The notes under the pieces: model-generated
Databases searched by the model: none
Told to the model about the DNA's origin: nothing
The model's input: the letters and a program-made list of their open reading frames with translations, nothing else
Program-made: the position numbers and the translations under genes
Shown here: positions 60,501 through 64,000 of the stretch, in pieces
Layout of the letters: each line of letters begins with the position of its first letter
Numbering within the stretch: the stretch's first letter is position 1
Assembly: GCA_030549775.1 (NCBI GenBank)
Contig: CM060175.1
Location: 83,852,245 to 83,916,244 of the forward strand
DNA length: 64,000 bases
Reading direction: 5' to 3'
DNA from: Tamarix chinensis
Taxonomy: Eukaryota; Streptophyta; Magnoliopsida; Caryophyllales; Tamaricaceae

Positions 60501-62500
60501 GGTTTGCATGGGGAGGTTAAGGTCCGCATGAGGGCGAACCTTATGTATGAAAAGTTACTTTGGGATGTGGGGAAAGTAATGGAAGGTCTGTTTGGGAGTC
60601 TGGAGGCTCGAGGTGAAAAATAGTACGTAGGGTCATATAAGGGTACTTAGGGTTTGGGGAAGAAACCCTAATTTGAGAAGGTGGAAAAAGAAAAAGAAAA
60701 TAATAAGAATAAATGAGGAGGAGTGAGGTATGAGGGAGAGTTGAGTCTGAGGGTCATGATTTGGGTTTCCAATGTGAGAAATGTGCTAAGTATGATAATT
60801 ACAACGGGTGTTTAGTGGCCTAATGTAAGCGTAGGAGATAGCTCGGTAACCTAAACCGAGTAGGGATATAGCTAAGGCTAAATGTGTGGCATGTGTCCTA
60901 CGTGCCATGGATGTTCTATATGATTTATGCATTGCGGTCTTAAAAGCCATTATTCTAACTGTTTCATGTGTGGCGTGGCTTGGAATCGGTTGTGTGCATG
61001 TGCCCTCATTAGTATGTGATAGTACGCATATACCTTCAGTTTTGATGTGATGTGTTGAGATCTCTGACCCTGCATGACAAAGGTGAAATGCCCTCGAATA
61101 AGATACATTAAAACACTAACGACTTACAGAGAAAGATGTTGAGCCGAACCCAGACCGGTCCACCGGCTATAATAGTGGCAGGGTATCTTATCCTCGCGAC
61201 TGTTCCACCGGCTATAATAGTGGCAGGGCATGTGCCTTGCGACCGTTCCACCGGCTATAATAGTGGGGGATTTCGTGCTCAACAAACCAAGCGTAAAAGT
61301 GATAAGACATGGAAAGATACTAATATTTACAGTGGAATACCTTGTGAATCGGGGCCAGACCGGTCCACCGGCAAATAATAGTGGCAGGGTATATTACCCT
61401 CGCGACCGTTCCACCGGCTATAATAGTGGGGTTCCCGTACTCACATGAATTGATAAAGACTATGATGTGAATTGATAAGTAATGCTCGGGGCTGGACATG
61501 TCCCTAAGTAATGTTCGGGGCTGAGCATGTCCCTAAGTAATGTCGGGGCTGGACATGTCCCTAAGTAATGTCCGGGGCTGAGCATGTCCCTAAGTAATGC
61601 TCGGGGCTGGATATGTCCCTAAGTAATGTCCGCGAGGCTAAATGCCTAATTGGTTTGGTTCGGCATTTCCCATAAATGCCCGTTTGATAAATGCTCTATT
61701 CGGCTTGGTTTGGTTCGGCATTGCCCATAAATGCCCGTTTGATAAATGCCCGATTCGGCTTGGTTTGGTTTGGCGTTGTCCAAAAATGTCTGGTTGGTTG
61801 GTTTAACATTATCCATAAATGCCTGGTTGGTTTATCTAAATCTCTTATCGGTTTAAGATATTACATATGTTTCGCATGTTATCATATGTGTATGGTAGGA
61901 CTTGTGATGTGGGTTTGAGTATGCGTAATATTGTATCAACGTATTGTATCATAATTTAATATGCATTTGATGTATAGTTACGTCTCTCCCATAGACTAAG
62001 GTAGTGGAACTTACTCAGTATTGGACCCGTACTGATACTACATTGGTTGAATGAGTCCTGTGATGATCCACCGATGGTGGGGAGCAGACCTCTTGTGCAG
62101 GTTTAAGATCGGATACTGTGTTGGGGTGGAAGCCTTGACTTGAGTGATTAGGCAATCCGGATATTGATCCTTCGGGATTTATTTTTGTTTAGCTATAATT
62201 TGTATTACGTTCTTGTTTTGAGAAACATATTCTGAGGTTGTAATCCTAAATCGTATTCTAACTTCTGTTTGACTTACCTCTTGTTAAGGATTTATTTTAA
62301 ATGTTGTCTTGCGTTTTTGATACTTTGTACTAAAGGTTGATCGGATATAGCCTTAGCACTTAGTACTGGAACGGTAGGAGTGAACCGGTCTGGTACTAAG
62401 TGTGGCGGTAATACCCCAGTGTTTACGGTTTTATCCTTTGCTTCCGCTAAACCTTTTGATTTAAACGAAATCTTTCAGTAGTAAATTTGGGGGTGTTACA
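57585..62500 (+). mobile_element. Solo LTR C, diverged relative of the array LTR
   Basis: 4916 bases, TGTAATACCTCGTATTTT to GGGGGTGTTACA, flanked by GCGAA on both sides (57580-57584 and 62501-62505). No internal domain, so it is a solo LTR left by LTR-LTR recombination. It aligns with the array LTR in order but with many substitutions. A T-rich segment near its start is shorter, there is extra sequence at 60240-60660, and the last ~300 bases differ and resemble the LTR B/D tail (TACTGGAACGGTAGGAGT). The CAG/GCC island is at 58180-58540. Confidence 0.93.
61150..61820 (+). repeat. Hairpin clusters a and b in solo LTR C
   Basis: Cluster a (61150-61430) keeps CCACCGGCTATAATAGTGG with AGGGTATCTTATCCT, AGGGCATGTGCCTT and AGGGTATATTACCCT stems. 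Cluster b (61478-61640) has about six units. Some stems are perfect (GGACAT/ATGTCC, GAGCAT/ATGCTC), some keep G-U pairing (GGACAT/ATGTTC; GGATAT/ATGTCC) and one is mismatched (GAGCAT/ATGTCG). The AAATGCC/GGCATTT series has one more round than in the array. Confidence 0.8.
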
Positions 62501-63719
62501 GCGAAAGCGGTGGTGGATGGTGGAGGAGCAGGGTGGAGGTCGAGAAGGGGGGAAAGAAAAGAAGAGGAAGAAGAGAGGCTGCAAGGGCTCGAGGGGGTGG
62601 GTTGGTGGTACAAAGTGGTAGTAAAGGGTGGTAGGAGGTGGCGCGGGCAGTTGGTAGGGCAGTGGAAGCAGCGGTAGAGGGTGGCGGAGCAAAAATAGGG
62701 AAAGGAAAGGAGAGGAAAAGGAGGGAGAATGGGGTTCGGGGATGAAGAAAAAGGGGCTCAAACAGGGCAAAAAAATGAAGTAGGAGAGAAGAAGAAAAAG
62801 AAGAGGGAGAGGAGGGGAGGTAAGTCGCCGGTTGGGAGGTTGTGGTGGTAGGAGTAGGGTGGTGGTTGCAGGGAGAGGAGGAGAAAAAGAGAAAAAAATA
62901 GGGCATGAAGGGAGGGTTTGTAGGGGCTGGTTTGGTTCGAAAATGGGAAGAAAAGGATGGGGGAGAAAGAGGGAGGGATTAAGGTCACAGGGGGCAACAA
63001 TAAGTGGTGGTAGACGACGGTGTAGGAGGTTACCATGGTGCAAGTTGACGGTCGGGAAAGGAGAAGAGAAGGAGAAGAAGAAGAAGAAGTGAAAAGGAGG
63101 GGCAAGTCGGTTGGGCGAGGAGAAAAGGAAGGACTGGCCAGCCTGTGCATGAGGGAGAGGGGGGAGAAGGAAGAACTGGGCTGGCCCAATCGGGGGGAAA
63201 AGGAAGGAAAGAAAATAAATAAGGGAGGTGGGTTGGGTGATGTCGCATGGGAGAAGAAGGAGAGGGAATGGGTCGGGCCCAATGCGAGGGGGAAGATGAA
63301 GCAGGCTGGGTGGCGTGAAGGAGAAAGAAGAAAAGGAAAAAGGAAGAAAAATGAGAAAGAAAAGAAAAAGGGGAAAAAGGAAAAAATGTGGAGGAATAAA
63401 ATAAAATAATAAAAATGGGGAGGAATAAAATAAAATAATTTTTAGAGTAATAGAATTTAATATTTTTGATAGATAAATTAATTTATTAAAATTTAATATA
63501 TTGGTTTAAAAGGGTTAATTTTAGTAAAATATTAGTTTGGAAATTTATTTAAATAAAATGAGTATTATAAAATAAAAAATATTTATTTTAATTTATTAAA
63601 TATTCATATCTATTTTTATATACTAAAAAATCTACAAAATAATTAACTTAAATAAATCTAAAAGTCAACTTATCCCAAACAAAGGATATTATCAGTTTTT
63701 AAAATTTTAGAATATTATA
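62501..63719 (-). mobile_element. LTR B, second piece up to its probable 5' end
   Basis: The GA-rich block (62501-63400) continues that of 57220-57584, corresponding to the CT-rich block of LTR D. An AT-rich block (63400-63719) then matches the position of the T-rich 5' block of these LTRs. The likely 5' terminus is at 63719, where the minus strand reads TATAATATTC instead of the expected TGTAATA, one base changed. The long minus-strand frames here are Pro/Ser/Leu low-complexity. Confidence 0.5.
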
Positions 63720-64000
63720 GGTGGCAGCTAGGTAGCGGTGACAATGGTGGTGGTGGAGGAAGTGGGGGTTGGAAAGGTGGCTTTTTAGGCTAGAAGAGGG
63801 AGAGTGAGATGGTGGTTGTGGTGGATTCTCTAGGTTGAGAGGGTTGGAATGGTGGTGGTGGCGCACCAAAGGTGGCAGCGCAGGTGGTGGTTGTTGTGGT
63901 GGCCGAAAGTGTGGAGAAGGAGGAAGGGTGAAGGAGAGGGAGGGAAAGAGAAAGGAAGGTAAGGGGAGGTAGGGGAGACTCTGCTGAGTGGTTTGGGCGG
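63720..64000 (-). mobile_element. Probable third piece of LTR A (GA-rich, cut by window edge)
   Basis: GGTGG repeats and GA-rich sequence resume after LTR B. They fit the GTTAGGGAGG sequence left of 53604. The possible target duplication (AGCGG at 53599-53603 versus GGTGG at 63720-63724) has two mismatches, so this join is tentative. Confidence 0.35.

Noticed and set aside
62447..63409. Long frames (up to 198 codons) on both strands
   Set aside because: Pro/Ser/Leu-rich on minus and Gly/Lys/Glu-rich on plus, from a GA-rich strand-biased block of LTR B. Low complexity, no domain.

Overview
This is nuclear DNA of a flowering plant. The evidence is a calmodulin-like gene with the plant-type N-terminal anchor, a FAR1/FRF-type gene remnant, plant Ty1/copia and chromodomain Ty3/gypsy retrotransposons primed by initiator tRNA-Met, 5S-derived Cassandra-like relics and a Tourist-like MITE. 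I cannot name the species. The window is gene-poor: one intact gene, one broken gene, and about 70-80% recognisable repeats.

Layout. 1-3190 is the 3' part of a long LTR (family D). 3250-10150 is AT-rich DNA with three decayed 5S-derived LTRs, tandem repeats and a MITE. 11403-12083 is an intronless four-EF-hand calmodulin-like gene (CML5-like) with its TATA box at 11304. 14404-24932 is a Ty1/copia element with target-site duplication (TSD) TTATG. It was split between integrase and reverse transcriptase by a chromodomain Ty3/gypsy element (17224-22721, TSD GTCTA). Both are dead: they carry many stops and frameshifts, and each has lost one Asp of the RT catalytic pair. 25457-28388 (minus strand) is an FRF1-like FAR1-domain gene, broken by frameshifts and a stop, whose large intron holds a MITE with TSD TTA.

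32884-64000 is a nest of very long (~5 kb) LTRs that all run TGTAAYACCCC...GGGTGTTACA. LTR A (minus strand) was hit by a 17.8-kb array, LTR-int-LTR-int-LTR (33925-51735), with one TSD (ATGGG) around the whole array. LTR A also holds LTR B (minus strand), which in turn holds solo LTR C (57585-62500, TSD GCGAA). The array element has ~4.96-kb LTRs and a ~1.46-kb internal domain with a tRNA-iMet primer site and polypurine tract but no reading frame. It is therefore a non-autonomous, LARD-like element that must borrow gag-pol proteins.

The most interesting signal is inside these LTRs. There are arrays of short hairpin units whose two stem arms change together between neighbouring units (GAGCAT/ATGCTC alternating with GGACAT/ATGTCC; AGGGTA/TACCCT alternating with AGGGC/GCCCT). 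There is also a perfect palindrome built around a consensus splice donor, and a set of ~150-bp repeats associated with telo-box motifs. The same layout recurs in diverged LTR families on both strands, which suggests selection on RNA structure in a non-coding retroelement. The three array LTRs differ mainly by one-base changes in run length, so some noise from long-read assembly is likely here.
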